A stretch of DNA of 64,000 nt. It comes from Pyropia yezoensis. Lineage: Eukaryota; Rhodophyta; Bangiophyceae; Bangiales; Bangiaceae. The translations under genes and the position numbers were made by a program. The stretch lies in NCBI GenBank assembly GCA_009829735.1, contig CM020619.1, positions 15,257,816-15,321,815 of the forward strand, read 5' to 3'. Of this stretch, positions 42,461-52,991 are shown piece after piece (the stretch's first letter is position 1; every line of letters starts with the position of its first letter). The notes beneath the pieces were generated by a model. The model was not told where the DNA came from and searched no databases. It was given only the letters and a program-made list of their open reading frames with translations.

Positions 42461-44819
42461 GCTGAGTCATGTGCCCTCAAGTGCAAATCTTGGCAAAGAA
42501 AAGTCATTAGTCACAGAGTGTATCGACCGAAAGCAAAGAAAAAGAGATAAGATGAACCAGTCAAAAAGAAGGAACAAACGCAGAGACAGCCACAAGCGCC
42601 CGATCTCACGCGCTCTTCTCGCGCAGTGCGCGGATCCAGTCATGACAGCTCGCCTCATAGCTGGACCGAGCATTGGCCGTCTCGTCCACACCATCGAGCA
42701 GCTGGCTTGTCAATCGAGTAACGTCACCCGACCCACTCGAAGTCGACCCGCGGATACCAAACTTCGTTGCGGCGGTCGTCACCACGGCCAAAGAAGAGAC
42801 TCGCTCCCCGCTCTGCTCATCACCTAAAATAAACTCAGTCAGATCCATGGCGGCCTCTGCGGGGGACAGTCGCAGACGAGGAGGGGGAGGCGCCACGGGA
42901 GGAACTGCGACCCCTGCCGCCGCTTTGGAGATCTCAGCGTCGTGCTGTGCCCGACGCTCCGCTCTGATGTCACCTCGATCGCCAGGCAAATAGAAGAAAC
43001 CAAGTCGACAGAACCACCGTGGAGACAATCAATGACAGCGGAAAAAAGTTGGATAGCAGCCCGGTCGCAACAGTCAGTGTCTTGTCCGCACAGCGACTCC
43101 ATCAGACTCGTCCCTCCGCCAACCGAAAGTAAAATAGAAAAGTTAAATCAACATACATGCGGTGAGAACCACTGGGGACTGAGAGAGACAGCGCCGATTG
43201 GCTGAGCCGCTTCGCTCCTGCACGCTGGGCGGCGACTTCGGCGCCGTGTAAATTCGCCAGGGCCGCTGCCGGAGCAAGATCGTCGATGATGCCACTGGAG
43301 CGGCCGGTAGCGGCCGAGATGGCTCCACCCAACGCAAAGGCACAGGCGGAGAGCCCAGAGTCGGCCAATTGCGCCGCCTCGCCAGTGGCTACTAAATTGG
43401 GCGTCGCCAACCCGGACGCCGATGACCCCAGTGAGCGTAGGGTAGACACCGTCGTGGTGACGGGGGCGACCGCGCCACCAATGTTCGACACGAGCCCCGC
43501 CCGTTTTCTGGCCGTCTGATTCAGCGCCGCGTCCTTTTCGGTGTACATCGCTCGAACCCTCTGCACTTCTCCGAGGAAAAACACCGGCGTAGAGCCCTGG
43601 CAAACATACTTGGAAGATTGCAGGCGCTTGTGTCCTTTCTTGTTGAAGGAGACGCCTTTCTCTGATATGACGCGCTTGAAGAGCCTGGGGTCCAGAGCAA
43701 TCGTCTCCTGCGTGTGGCCCTGACGGCGGCACTTGGGACACCTACGCTGAAGCACAGCAGGCAACAACAATAAAATGTCACAACGAGCAAACACAAACGA
43801 CAGTTAAAAAAAAAAAACCACAGAAGACCGTAGAGAAACGAACTGGTCAACACGCTGCCATAGCGATATCTCATCATGCGCCCTCATCCAATCGCCACAC
43901 CAAAAAAAGTATATACATGTGAACGTACATCATACGACACACTCAGTGCTGGTTCTGGCATTGCGCCCCGGTGTAAAAAGCGTGGCCAGCAATCAAGGTG
44001 CTCGCGCACTGCAGGTATCCCGCCACCAGAGCGCACTGACCAAAATAGTGCCCCTTGCCGTGGGCACCAATCTTCTGGTGGCCGCACGCCCCGCACGCAG
44101 GTGTCTTCGGACCTGTCACAGCAGCGCCGGCTGCTGCGTCTGGATGGCCGACACTGGGCACCTGGGCGGGAGCGGGAGAGGTGGGAGCACCATCTGCTGT
44201 ATTGTTCAACCAGATCCAGGACATCAAAAAATACAAACATGGGCATCCGCATCACTCGAGCATTGTCAGAATTAATTGCATCACGCGCAGATCATGCGGT
44301 GCGGCAGGGCACCAGCGTTCCACACATATCTAATGGCCCCCCACCAATGATTCCCACCATGACGCACCTATCTCACGGCTCATTGTATTGGCTGGAGCGC
44401 AGTCGGCGATCGGGTGTGGAGTGGGTGGGAAGGGGGTCGGGGCTGGAGGGTGGAGCATGCGCCGAGGTCGGCTGGTGGGGGTGCCGTGGCGACGGGGACG
44501 CCCGGCGGGAAGAAGACGGTGACGACGACGGTGGTGTCGACGACGGTGGCCGACGTCCGACGTCCCTGTTCAGCCGTCCGCTGGAATGGCAACCGATTAG
44601 CGAAGAAACTAAACATCTCCGGCCATTGGTTTTGTTCTCGGATATACAATAGTATTAAAATAGATTCTAGTAGTGTACATTTTCATGTTCCAGATTTGTA
44701 AGTTCCTGATGCGAGTACAGCTTGTACATTTGACATCGTGCTGTAGTGGTGTACGAAACATGTTACCTGGCATGCTGCGCACCTCAACCTGCATGAGCTA
44801 CTTTTTGGGGGATGCACAA
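42461..44819 (-). mobile_element. DNA-transposon copy A (partial; relative of element B, opposite strand)
   Basis: Matches 56512-58886 in inverted orientation over its whole length. Its right end is the terminal repeat of element B (CTACTTTTTGGGGGATGCAC..., 44798-44819) followed by TA. Similarity stops at about 42461. A degenerate match to the terminal repeat at about 42379 (ATTGTGTGCCCCC) might be the other end, which would make a 2.4-kb non-autonomous element without transposase. Otherwise it is truncated. Confidence 0.75.
42606..44224 (-). pseudogene. Zinc-knuckle accessory gene, copy A (three exons, one nonsense codon)
   Basis: Same exon structure as the copy at 57117-58744: exons 44224-43929, 43741-43157 and 42963-42606 have identical lengths (296, 585, 358 bp), with conserved donors (GTACGT, GTATGT) and acceptors (GCGTAG, CATCAG). 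The product has CGACGHQKIGAHGKGHYFGQ, then CPKCRRQGHTQETIALDP and the C-terminal domain (FGIRGSTSSGS; LLDGVDETANARSSYEASCH). Near the end of exon 1 a TGA stands where the other copy has TGC (Cys), so this copy is probably inactive. The remaining frame is open and substitutions are moderate, suggesting recent loss. Confidence 0.7.
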
Positions 44820-44821
44820 TA

Positions 44822-46920
44822 CGAACCCGGCGGCACCAGAGCACACACCCAGTTAAGACCCCCTCTGAGCGGACATAGAGGTTTTCGAAGGATTGCCAGC
44901 GCTCCATTGGCGGCCGGTGAACATCTGAGGGGTCTGAGCCCGCTGATTGGTGGCAGCACAGAATATCAGCAGGAACACTGAAGAAGCTCCGAAGTCAGAA
45001 ACGTGGCTTGATGCACCCCGCCAGATTGCTCGAGTGGGGGCGCCCTGCTTCAATTCATGGACACTTGACGGTGCTGGTGCCCCACTTTAGAGAGTTTCCG
45101 TGATGAATGATTCAAACGGCTCCAGACCTTTCACGGCCGCGACTGATTGACTTGGCCGTTTCGCAGGAGTCGACTCGCTATGGATCCACACCTCAGGAGG
45201 GGGGGGGGATTCACGCGCGGCGCACACACCAGGTGACTCTCTCGCCCTTCTCAGTGACTGCGCAGGGAGCATACATGCACAGTGAGTGCGGCTGGAAATT
45301 CTTCACCAACTGCGAGACCTCATAGCGAACCCAGTCAAAGTGCATAAGCAGGAGAGAGGAATAGGGCCTCGTAGCGAAAAAGTGAGCAACGGTTCCAGGG
45401 GTTCCAATGGGACAGGAAGAATCAGCAAGTCATCGCACATCCGCTCATACATGCACCTGTCCAAGAAACGCGGCGCACACGACCGTTCTTGCGCTCCAAA
45501 GACAGTACAGGTCCGGTTGATATCGCTTTCAGCCGTATTGACGCCAGCTGGCTACCTCTTACGTTCGGTGTGGCACAGAGGACTACTTCTGTCTCGGGTG
45601 GAAGACGTTCCTGGGCGCTGGTTCGACTGCATCGGCAAAGGATGCGCTCAGAGTGCCCGCATGCCCGGACTTGGTGGTGCAGCCCCCGCGGTTACCCTCA
45701 CGCCGACGGCGCGCACAGGCCACTCAGACCACGCAAGTTTTACAATATATTCAAATTCTGTCACACGTGGCTCTGTAATGAGCCAATACGCTATGTCCGC
45801 CCTTAACTGGGTGTGAGCAGGTGCGCGTCAGCCGGGGCGATCAGGCCCCGAGCGAGCTCCGCCACTCCCCGCCTCCGCCCCTACCGCCCGAATTTTCGAC
45901 GTCGTGCCCCAACGCTACCGGGGTCCGCACCGTACACGGCCACCGCGGTCACGAGCGGCCGGCTGTACGGCCGTGCCACGGCGACCACTACGGCTCCGCG
46001 CTGCCCGTGGGGGCGCGGCGGGGATCCCCCCCCCCCCCCGGCTGCGTACCTTTTTGCCCCCGGCTGCCCACCTCCTCCCTCCCCGGCTGCTGTACACGTC
46101 TTTCCCCCTGCTGCCCACCTCTCTCCCCCTCCTCCCCCGCGGTCCCCCCAAGTCACACATCTACATCCCTGTTCCACGAGCGGCATCTCCCTTCTTTTTG
46201 TTTTCTGCTTCCCCCCCCGCCCTATCTTGTGACCATTGCTGCGCTACCTTCTTTTCTACTTATCTCTGGGTGGGGAAGGGGGGCTGGCCGCCCCACCATG
46301 GAGGCCTTTCTCGACGTCGTCGCCACGGGCGGGTGGCCAATACGGCGGCACCACCCCAACCTCGGCGGGCGGCCGGGCGGCTTGTCGGCCGGCGGTCGCG
46401 GTTTCGCGGGCGGCACCACCAGCAGCGGCGGCGGTCGCCGGCCGTGGCCTGCCGCTCGCCTCGTCGCCAGTGGGGGTGGTGCTGATGGGGGTTTTGGTGG
46501 GGCTGGCGATGGTATGGGGGGGGGGGGGGGGACGCGACGGGCGGGCGGGACGCCGAGGGCGGGGCCGTCGACTCGTTGTTGGTGGGGGGGGGCAGCGGTG
46601 GCGGTGGCGGTGGCTGTGGCGGTGGGGGGCTGCCAAGGGGGGGAGGTGCCGCCCCGCCGGCGTCCGCCGCTGGCGGGGTGGTGGGGGTGGCCGCGCGGGC
46701 CCCCTCCGCCGGCGGTGGGGGGGCGGATTTGGCGCGTGGGGTTGGTAGGGGGGGGGGAGGTCCCCCCCTACCGCCTCCTCCGCGACTGGGCGGCGCCCTG
46801 GGCACTCACCTGCCCCATGCCGAAGACGAAGACGCGTCAGCGTCGGCGTCGACGCCGCCGCCGCCGGCACCCCTGCCCGCCGCGCCCGTCGCACCGGCAG
46901 CGGCGGCGGCAGTAGCGGGG
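44822..46920. other. No confidently recognised gene; upstream region of the DHH-CBS gene
   Basis: 44822-45800 has moderate GC and only short unconserved frames. From 45820 the DNA is extremely GC rich. An ATG with good context at 46298 (MEAFLDVVATGGW) opens a Gly/Ala-rich frame that could be a 5' exon or leader of the DHH-CBS gene, but it is in another frame and I cannot fix a splice. Confidence 0.4.
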
Positions 46921-48975
46921 ATGGCGGCCGCTCACCCCCCGGCGGTGCTCCCCCCCCCCCGCTCCCCCCTGGCCGGGGCGCCCGTCAAGGACCTGGACGT
47001 GGTGCTCACCCACTCGACAGCGGACTTTGACTCGCTGGCCGCGGCCGTGGGACTTGCAAAGCTCCGTGGCCCCCACACAATGGTCGTCTGCCCGGGGGGG
47101 GCGTCCGAGGCGGTCAAGCGGTTTCTCTCCTTCCACCGGCAGTTGCTACCGATCATGCCAGCCAAGCTCATTGACCCGGCGCGGCTGCGGTGGGTGGGGG
47201 TGGTCGACACCACCCGCCTGGAAGGCCTCGGCGTGGCGGCGTCGTGGCCCGCCGCCGCCGACGCGGTCACCGTCATTGACCACCACGTCGGCGCGGTGTG
47301 CGATATCGTCAATGAGCACAGCCGGGAGCTAGTGGTGGATGACGTCGGCGCCGTTGCGACGCTGATTGTCGAGCGCCTCCGCGACGCGGCGGTGGACCTG
47401 ACGCCCACCGAGGCGACACTCCTGGCACTGGCCATCCACGCCGACACAGGCAGCCTCACCTACTCGTCCACGACAGGCCGAGACGCGGCGGCGCTCGCGT
47501 GGCTAATGGTCGCGCAGGCGGCCACCCAGCGCTCCATTGCCGAGTACAGCGGCGCGGTGCTGTCGATGGAGCAGCAGCGGTTGCTGACCGTCGGGCTGGG
47601 CGCGGTCGTCCGCCACAGGGTGCGAGGGTACACGGTCGGGACGGTGCGGCTGCGGGCGGCGCGGATGATCCGGGGGGTCAACACCGTCACCACCGACCTG
47701 CTGGACATTACCAACGTGGACGTGGTGCTGCTGCTCTTTATCAATGACGGCAGCGGCGGGAGTGGAGAGAAGCGCTCCCGCAAAGTGCGAGGGCGGGGGG
47801 CTCGGGGAAGCAAGTCCGCGGCGGTCCAATCGACGCCCCCTTCCCCGGCGGCGAGTATGCTGGCCGACCCAGACCGGCTATTGGCCATCTCGGCGCTGCC
47901 AGAGCCGTCGCCATGGCTCCCCACCGCGGTCGCCGCGGCAGCAGCGCCCGACGCGGGCGCGCCCGCGGTGGCCCCCGGCGCTGCACCAGTGCCCGACCCT
48001 CCCCCGCCGCCGGCCGCCGCCACCGCCACCGCCGCCACTGATTGCGCCGACGGCGGGGAGCCACCCTGGGCCCGCCCCCGCACCGCCCTCATTGTGGGCC
48101 GTGCTCGTGCGCGGGTGGGCGAGGCGGTGGATCTGCACATCCCTTTTGCGGCGCTCGGCGGCGGTGGCCACCCACACGCCGCGTCCGTGACGGTCAAGGC
48201 GCCGTCGGCGGCGGACGCGTCGGCGGTCTTTGCGCGCGTCGTCGACGCGGTTATTGGCGGCTTGCCGCCGCCCGCGCTGGCCGCCGACTTCATGACCACC
48301 TCCGTTGTCACGGTCGCTCCCGATATGTCCATGGCCGCCGCGTCGGCGGTGATGCACGAGTCGGGCCACTCGGGGCTGCCCGTCGTCGACGCTGCGGGGC
48401 GGCTGCGGGGGATGCTCAGCCGGTCAGACGTGCGGCGGGCGGCCGTCGCAGAGGACGCGGCGGTCAAGGCGCGAGCGGCCGCCGCCGCCGCGGCGGCCGC
48501 TTCAGCGGCCGCCGATGCGGCCGCGACCGCCGCCGCGACCGCGAGCGAGGCGGCGGCGGTGGCCGCTGCAGGTGGTAATGGGGACACGGTGCGGGAGGGG
48601 GGGACCGCGGCGACATCCGCTGGCGCCGGCCAAGTCGATGCCGTCTCCTTGGGGGCGGTGGCGGCTGCGTCTGCCGCCGCCGCGGGCGCCGTGCCGCCGA
48701 CGGGGGCCCCGCCCGCTGGGGCTGCGGCGGCGGGGGTGGCCGGCGGCAGCGGCGCACACGCGCATGCCCAAGGCCTTGACCGGCCAGTGTCGGCGTGGAT
48801 GCGGGCGCAGCTGGTGACCGTGTCGCCCGACACGCCCCTCCATGATGTCCAGGAGCTGATGGTGAGCCGCAACGTTGGCCGCGTGCCAGTCCTGGGGGGG
48901 GCCGACGGCGCCACGCTCGTTGGCATCATTTCGGGGACGGATGTGCTCAAGCAGCTGCGGCTGTGGGAGAACTGA
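46921..48975 (+). CDS. DHH-family phosphoesterase with two CBS domains (poly(A)/CCA-polymerase-associated type)
   Basis: From the ATG at 46921 the protein has 684 residues; the frame is open further upstream, so a longer N-terminus or 5' exon is likely. Residues 25-180 carry the DHH signature set: LTHSTADFDSLAAAVG (Asp 35/37), VVDTTRL (Asp 96), VIDHHVG (DHH at 120-122) and AIHADTGSLTYSS (Asp 175). A DHHA1-like glycine motif (ALGGGGHPHAASVTV) lies near residue 420. Then come two CBS domains, about 455-520 (MTTSVVTVAPDMSM; GHSGLPVVDAAGRLRGMLSR) and 620-684 (VSAWMRAQLVTVSPDTPLHD; GRVPVLGG; LVGIISGTDVLKQL), separated by a long alanine-rich insert. DHH-DHHA1-CBS-CBS is the N-terminal half of bacterial/cyanobacterial A-adding tRNA nucleotidyltransferases. 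The nucleotidyltransferase half is absent: a stop follows the second CBS. Expected role: metal-dependent phosphoesterase acting on nucleotides or RNA ends, CBS-regulated by adenosine ligands. Confidence 0.82.
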   Translation: MAAAHPPAVLPPPRSPLAGAPVKDLDVVLTHSTADFDSLAAAVGLAKLRGPHTMVVCPGGASEAVKRFLSFHRQLLPIMPAKLIDPARLRWVGVVDTTRLEGLGVAASWPAAADAVTVIDHHVGAVCDIVNEHSRELVVDDVGAVATLIVERLRDAAVDLTPTEATLLALAIHADTGSLTYSSTTGRDAAALAWLMVAQAATQRSIAEYSGAVLSMEQQRLLTVGLGAVVRHRVRGYTVGTVRLRAARMIRGVNTVTTDLLDITNVDVVLLLFINDGSGGSGEKRSRKVRGRGARGSKSAAVQSTPPSPAASMLADPDRLLAISALPEPSPWLPTAVAAAAAPDAGAPAVAPGAAPVPDPPPPPAAATATAATDCADGGEPPWARPRTALIVGRARARVGEAVDLHIPFAALGGGGHPHAASVTVKAPSAADASAVFARVVDAVIGGLPPPALAADFMTTSVVTVAPDMSMAAASAVMHESGHSGLPVVDAAGRLRGMLSRSDVRRAAVAEDAAVKARAAAAAAAAASAAADAAATAAATASEAAAVAAAGGNGDTVREGGTAATSAGAGQVDAVSLGAVAAASAAAAGAVPPTGAPPAGAAAAGVAGGSGAHAHAQGLDRPVSAWMRAQLVTVSPDTPLHDVQELMVSRNVGRVPVLGGADGATLVGIISGTDVLKQLRLWEN

Positions 48976-49943
48976 GGGGGGGAGGGGGGGGGGAAGGCTC
49001 CGCCGTTGGGGGAGGGGGGGGGGAAGGCTCCGCCGTTGGGGGAGGGGTAGGGCTGTGGAGAGAGGGGATGGGGTTGGTGGGGAGCGGCGGGGGGGATGGT
49101 TGGTAGGACGGGTGGTTTGACGCCCAGGCAAGGCTCTAGGCACGACGGCGGTGCTGTGAGCGAGTTGTGACGACAGGGCGAGTGGGGGGCGGTATGGGCA
49201 GGGGGGTCCACCGGGCCGTCAGTAGAGACAGGCTGCAGGGGTGGAGGGATGCGAGCGGGGGGCAAGCGTCAGAAGGGGACGAGGACGGTGCATGCAGGCG
49301 CCCGCGGTGGCACTGCCTGCTGCCCACCCCACCGCGCCCGCCACCCGCTTCCTCCCCGCCACACCCTTTGCCCGGGCCGACCAATTTTTTCTTCCACAAT
49401 CCCCGCCCCCACCCACCCCGGTTGGGACCCGCCGTTCGGTGCGGGCCGGCGCCTGGTCTGACGCCGAGGCGGCGTACGATGCATGCAGTGGCTCCAAGGC
49501 GCGTCAGACCCCAAAAGGGGTGGGGGAACGCCGCCCCGTGCCGCGCACTCGGCGAAACCCAGCCCGACAGGGGTGGTGGCGGCGGCGCGCGACGTACCGC
49601 CGCGGCGGTGGGGCGCCGCCACCACCACGGGCAGCGACGGGAGTACCGTGGACACGGACTCTCCACGCTCGGAGACGTGGGCGGTGGGCAGTGCGGCCGG
49701 CGCAAGTATGCAGCCACTGCCCCAGTCTGGCGTCGTCGTCCCCTCCCAGCACTTTCCCCCCGCGCTTCCAAAAAAAAAAAAACAAGACTTCCCACCCGCC
49801 ATTCCCATCTTTCCCCCCCCCACAAGGACCCCGTCGGGTACAGGCAGCACAGGGCCGGCGGTGGTGTGGCGACGGCGAAGGGGGGGAAGGCGAGGGGGGT
49901 GGAGCGGGGTCGGGCGGGGTGGAGCAGAGGCCGGGCGGAAGCC
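48976..49943. other. Intergenic, repeats only
   Basis: A direct repeat of about 30 bp (GGGAAGGCTCCGCCGTTGGG twice, about 49000-49050) lies just after the DHH-CBS stop; an A11 run lies at about 49771. The long open frames on both strands are low complexity. No gene seen. Confidence 0.5.
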
Positions 49944-50227
49944 TTAGAGCATGGCGCGGCGGCCCACCCCGCCCTGCTCCCCCCCCCTCCCTCGTTGCTG
50001 CCGCAGGCGCACCGCGGCGGCGGGCTGCCCCCGCCGCCACTGCGCGGCGAGCAGGGCAAACTCGCGATCCATCGCGGCGGTGACGGCCCCCCCCGCCCCC
50101 CCCGCGCCGCCCGCCACGAGCAGCCGCTTGTAGTCACGGAGCCACGGCCCCGCGCCGGGCACCGCCAGGTCCACCGCCAGGCGGGCCACCACCGCCGCCG
50201 CCACCGCCGCGCCGTCGTCCTCGCCGT

Positions 50228-50272
<45 letters not shown>

Positions 50273-50639
50273 CACCCCCCCCCTTTCCCTGACGGGGGTG
50301 GGGGGGGGCGGGCTCCACCAGGGCGGTGACGAGCCCCGCAGCGACCGCTGCGGGCGCGTCGAGGCGGCGGCCGAGCAGCAGCAGCTCCGCTGCGGCGCCC
50401 CCGCGGAGGCGCGACGGGAAGAGGGTGGAGGAGCCAAACTCGGGCGCCAGGCCGCGGGAGGCAAAGGGCGTCCAAAACCACGCGCCGGGCGCGGCGTAGA
50501 CGAGGTCACAGTGGAGGAGGAGAGTGACGCCAATGCCAACAGCGGGGCCCGCCACCGCCGCCACAATAGGGACCGGCGAGTGGCGGAGGGCGTCCATAAA
50601 CGCGCGGGCGGCGGAAAAGTCAGGGGGGCGGGCGGCGCC

Positions 50640-50670
<31 letters not shown>

Positions 50671-51004
50671 CTGCTGCCACTACCACCGGTACCACCACCA
50701 TCACCGCCTCTGCCGCCGCCGCCGCCACCCCCCCCTCCCCCCTCTCCCCCCGGCAGCCCCCCCCCTCCCGCACGTCCATACCCGTACAAAACGCGCGGCC
50801 GGCGGCGGCCAGCACCAGCAGGTTGACCCGCCCGTCGGCGGCGGCGGCGGCCAGCGCCGCCGCCGCGGCGCGGTAGAGCGGGGAGGAAAAGGCGTTGAGG
50901 GCGCCCGGCCGGTTGAGGGTGAGGACGCGCACGCCGGCCAGGCCGGCGGGCGCGTCGGTGACGAGCACCAGCGGGGGAGCGGACAGAGGTGCAACAGGTG
51001 CCAT
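49944..51004 (-). CDS. Enoyl-CoA hydratase/isomerase (crotonase) family protein, frame change in a low-complexity insert
   Basis: The ATG at 51004 opens MAPVAPLSAPPLVLVT, then crotonase landmarks: GVRVLTLNRPGALNAFSSPL, LLVLAAAGRAFCTGMDV (oxyanion-hole region), and, in another frame, FMDALRHSPVPIVAAVAGPA, VGIGVTLLLHCDLVYAAPGA, FWTPFASRGLAPEFGSSTLF and a C-terminal helical part to 49944. The acidic residue in LAPEFGSS matches the isomerase-like (ECI/delta3,delta2-enoyl-CoA isomerase) pattern. The frame changes between about 50780 and 50640, inside G/GGC simple sequence; a short intron or an indel in that repeat would both explain it. Expected role: fatty-acid beta-oxidation, probably of unsaturated acids. 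Family certain, exact gene model not. Confidence 0.78.
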
Positions 51005-51117
51005 GGCGCGGGCAGAGGAGGGGGGGGGGGGGGCAAGGGGGGGGGGGGGATGAGGGAAAGGGGGGAGGAGGAAGAGTGCGGTGGTCCGGCTGGACCCGTT
51101 GCAGAGGTGGAGCGGGG

Positions 51118-51200
51118 GGGAGGGCGAGGAGGCGTAAAGAGGGCGAGGAGGCGTAAAGAGGGCGAGGAGGCGTAAAGAGGGCGAGGAGGCGTGAAGAGGG
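51118..51200. repeat. 18-bp tandem repeat, about 4.5 units
   Basis: Units of GGCGAGGAGGCGTAAAGA upstream of the crotonase gene, with one variant unit (GTGAAG). Confidence 0.9.
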
Positions 51201-51364
51201 CGGCGGGGACACCAACTCGTGAAGACGAATGCAGAAGAAACAGAAACCACACAGCACATCAACATTTTCTCGCCGTGAGAGCGACAGATACTTAAACTTC
51301 ACATATATCGCTTACGACCGATGGCTTATCGTAAGCACATGCTGAACTAGACATTAGACCGGTA

Positions 51365-51405
51365 TTGCTGTCGTCCCAATTTTGGCGGTTGTGCATGTGC
51401 ACAAC
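51365..51405 (+). repeat. Left terminal inverted repeat of transposon C
   Basis: 41 bp; contains CCAATTTTGGCGGTTGTGC and the near-palindrome GTTGTGCATGTGCACAAC at its inner end. Confidence 0.9.
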
Positions 51406-51662
51406 AACAAGAGAGGTAATTAACCTTTCGAGGGGACTTACGTTTCAAGATGAAATATGCGGTGAAAATAGTATATTTGTCACGAAGTAAATATGTTGAA
51501 TTCGATTGTCGTAATTGACAATCAGAGGGCCACTTTCCGCGCCGGCGACGAGGCATTGCCGACGTCGCGCGCACCCTTCTCTCGTCGTTCCAACGGCCGA
51601 CATGCCCGCGGCATCCATCGTCCTCACCCATCGCCGCCCGTGCACTGCGTTGGATTGCTGCA

Positions 51663-52991
51663 ATGGCTGATCCGTCGCCCGGTGCGTCGGGCAATGTCAC
51701 GGCGGCCGAACCCGGTATGCTCCCCTCTCATTGCGGCATCCTGTCCCCGTCTGTAGCGTGCGCTTTTTTTTTTCTGGTTATTCTGATCCCCTGGTTCGAG
51801 TCGTCGCGCAGGCATCAAAGCTGACTGTGAATGGCCTCCTCGTTTATTGGTTCTACGAATCGCGTTACATGGTCTCCCCTGCGTTGCCAATGCTTTGGTT
51901 TTTTTTTTGAATGGCCAGATATTGGTCGGGCGCGTCGTTGTGGCGCCTGTCGCCTCCCCGGGCATGACCTGCGTCGCTGCCCGCTGGTCAAGGCATCAGA
52001 CGTGCGCTGCACCTGCAAGAAGGATACGTGCGCGAAATGCTCCGTTGCATGCGAGACGTGTGGTGTGAAGGGCCACACCCCCGATACGCTCGAGGAGCCA
52101 GTGCGGGGCGGGGTGCCGGCACGGTTTACATGCGACAAGCTCAACGAGGCAGCCATGCAAGGCCGCGTTTTGGCCCGCCTGGCCCATATGTCGCCAACCG
52201 CACGTGACCGGAGGGAGCGGGCGCGGGCCAGCAAAGGGCAGCTGGCCCAGCTGACACCGCGAGCCGGCTCCCGCTTGAGCACGGTGTTGCAGGAGGCAGC
52301 TGTGGTTGACCGGGACGGTCTGGGCGGGGCAGGGGCTTCTCCCGCAGTGCGCACGGCGGAGAGCGTCGCCGCCGCCCTGGAGGACGATGGCGCGTCGCGG
52401 GCGGCCAGCCGCACCCTGAGTGCTTTTGTAGCTGACAGTGCCGCTGCTGTCGGCCGAGGCGCAACCCAACCCCCCCCTGGTTTGATCGCATCGATAGACC
52501 TCGCTGGGACACGGCAGTCTGCTGTATCGGCCATGGAGGAGGCAATGCGCAAGCGTCCGCGGTACTCGTCGAGTGACCGCAACGCGATGAGACGGGTGGT
52601 GCGAGAGGCTGGTCTTCGTGCTGCAGGGGGAGCTACGCCTGCCGAGGTGCTTGGGTCGAGCAATCCCCACTTCCGTGTCACTGGGGCGCAGCTCAAGCGA
52701 GCGGCTGTGCGCTACGTCCAGCTCCCTGATGGTGACGTCCTGTCTAAGGTAAGGCAGGCTCTGTCCCTCTTTGTTGGCGGCGACATGCTCTTCAACGGAT
52801 GCTCTGTCACGAGCAGCGTATGGACCACTGAGCAAGTTTGTGGGGAGTTGATGGGTTGTGCTGATCGAGTGGGCTTGACTGCGCCTTCCGTTCGGGCGTC
52901 TCTCCGTCAAGTTTTGAAGGAGATGCGTGAGGGAGATGAGGGGTTGCTCTCGTTCTTCCCTGCGCCTGAGAGCGCTGATCGCACCAACTGA
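51663..52991 (+). CDS. Zinc-knuckle accessory protein of transposon C (two exons, 374 aa)
   Basis: Model: exon 1 51663-51714 (MADPSPGASGNVTAAEP), a 204-bp intron (donor GTATGC, T-rich tract, acceptor GGCCAG), exon 2 51919-52991; the reading phase agrees across the junction. Alternatively the open frame starts at 51831 without an intron. The N-terminal part is Cys/His-rich: a CCHC knuckle (CGACRLPGHDLRRC), a cysteine cluster (CTCKKDTCAKCSVACETC) and a second knuckle-like GVKGHTPDT. Next is a Ser/Ala/Arg-rich helical middle, then a C-terminal domain (RYSSSDRNAMRRVVREAGL; HFRVTGAQLKRAAVRYVQLP; VRASLRQVLKEMREGDEG). Likely nucleic-acid binding. The order of parts mirrors the accessory gene of elements A and B, though sequences are distant. 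The frame is intact although the transposase beside it is broken, which may mean selection on the protein or simply recent decay. Confidence 0.7.

Noticed and set aside
45286-45816. Plus-strand frame of 176 codons
   Set aside because: Not repeated elsewhere in the window, no recognisable motif and mixed composition; kept as unassigned DNA.
49136-51265. Very long minus-strand open frame (709 codons)
   Set aside because: Only its first part is crotonase. The remainder is Arg/Pro low complexity, while the true C-terminal half lies in another frame.
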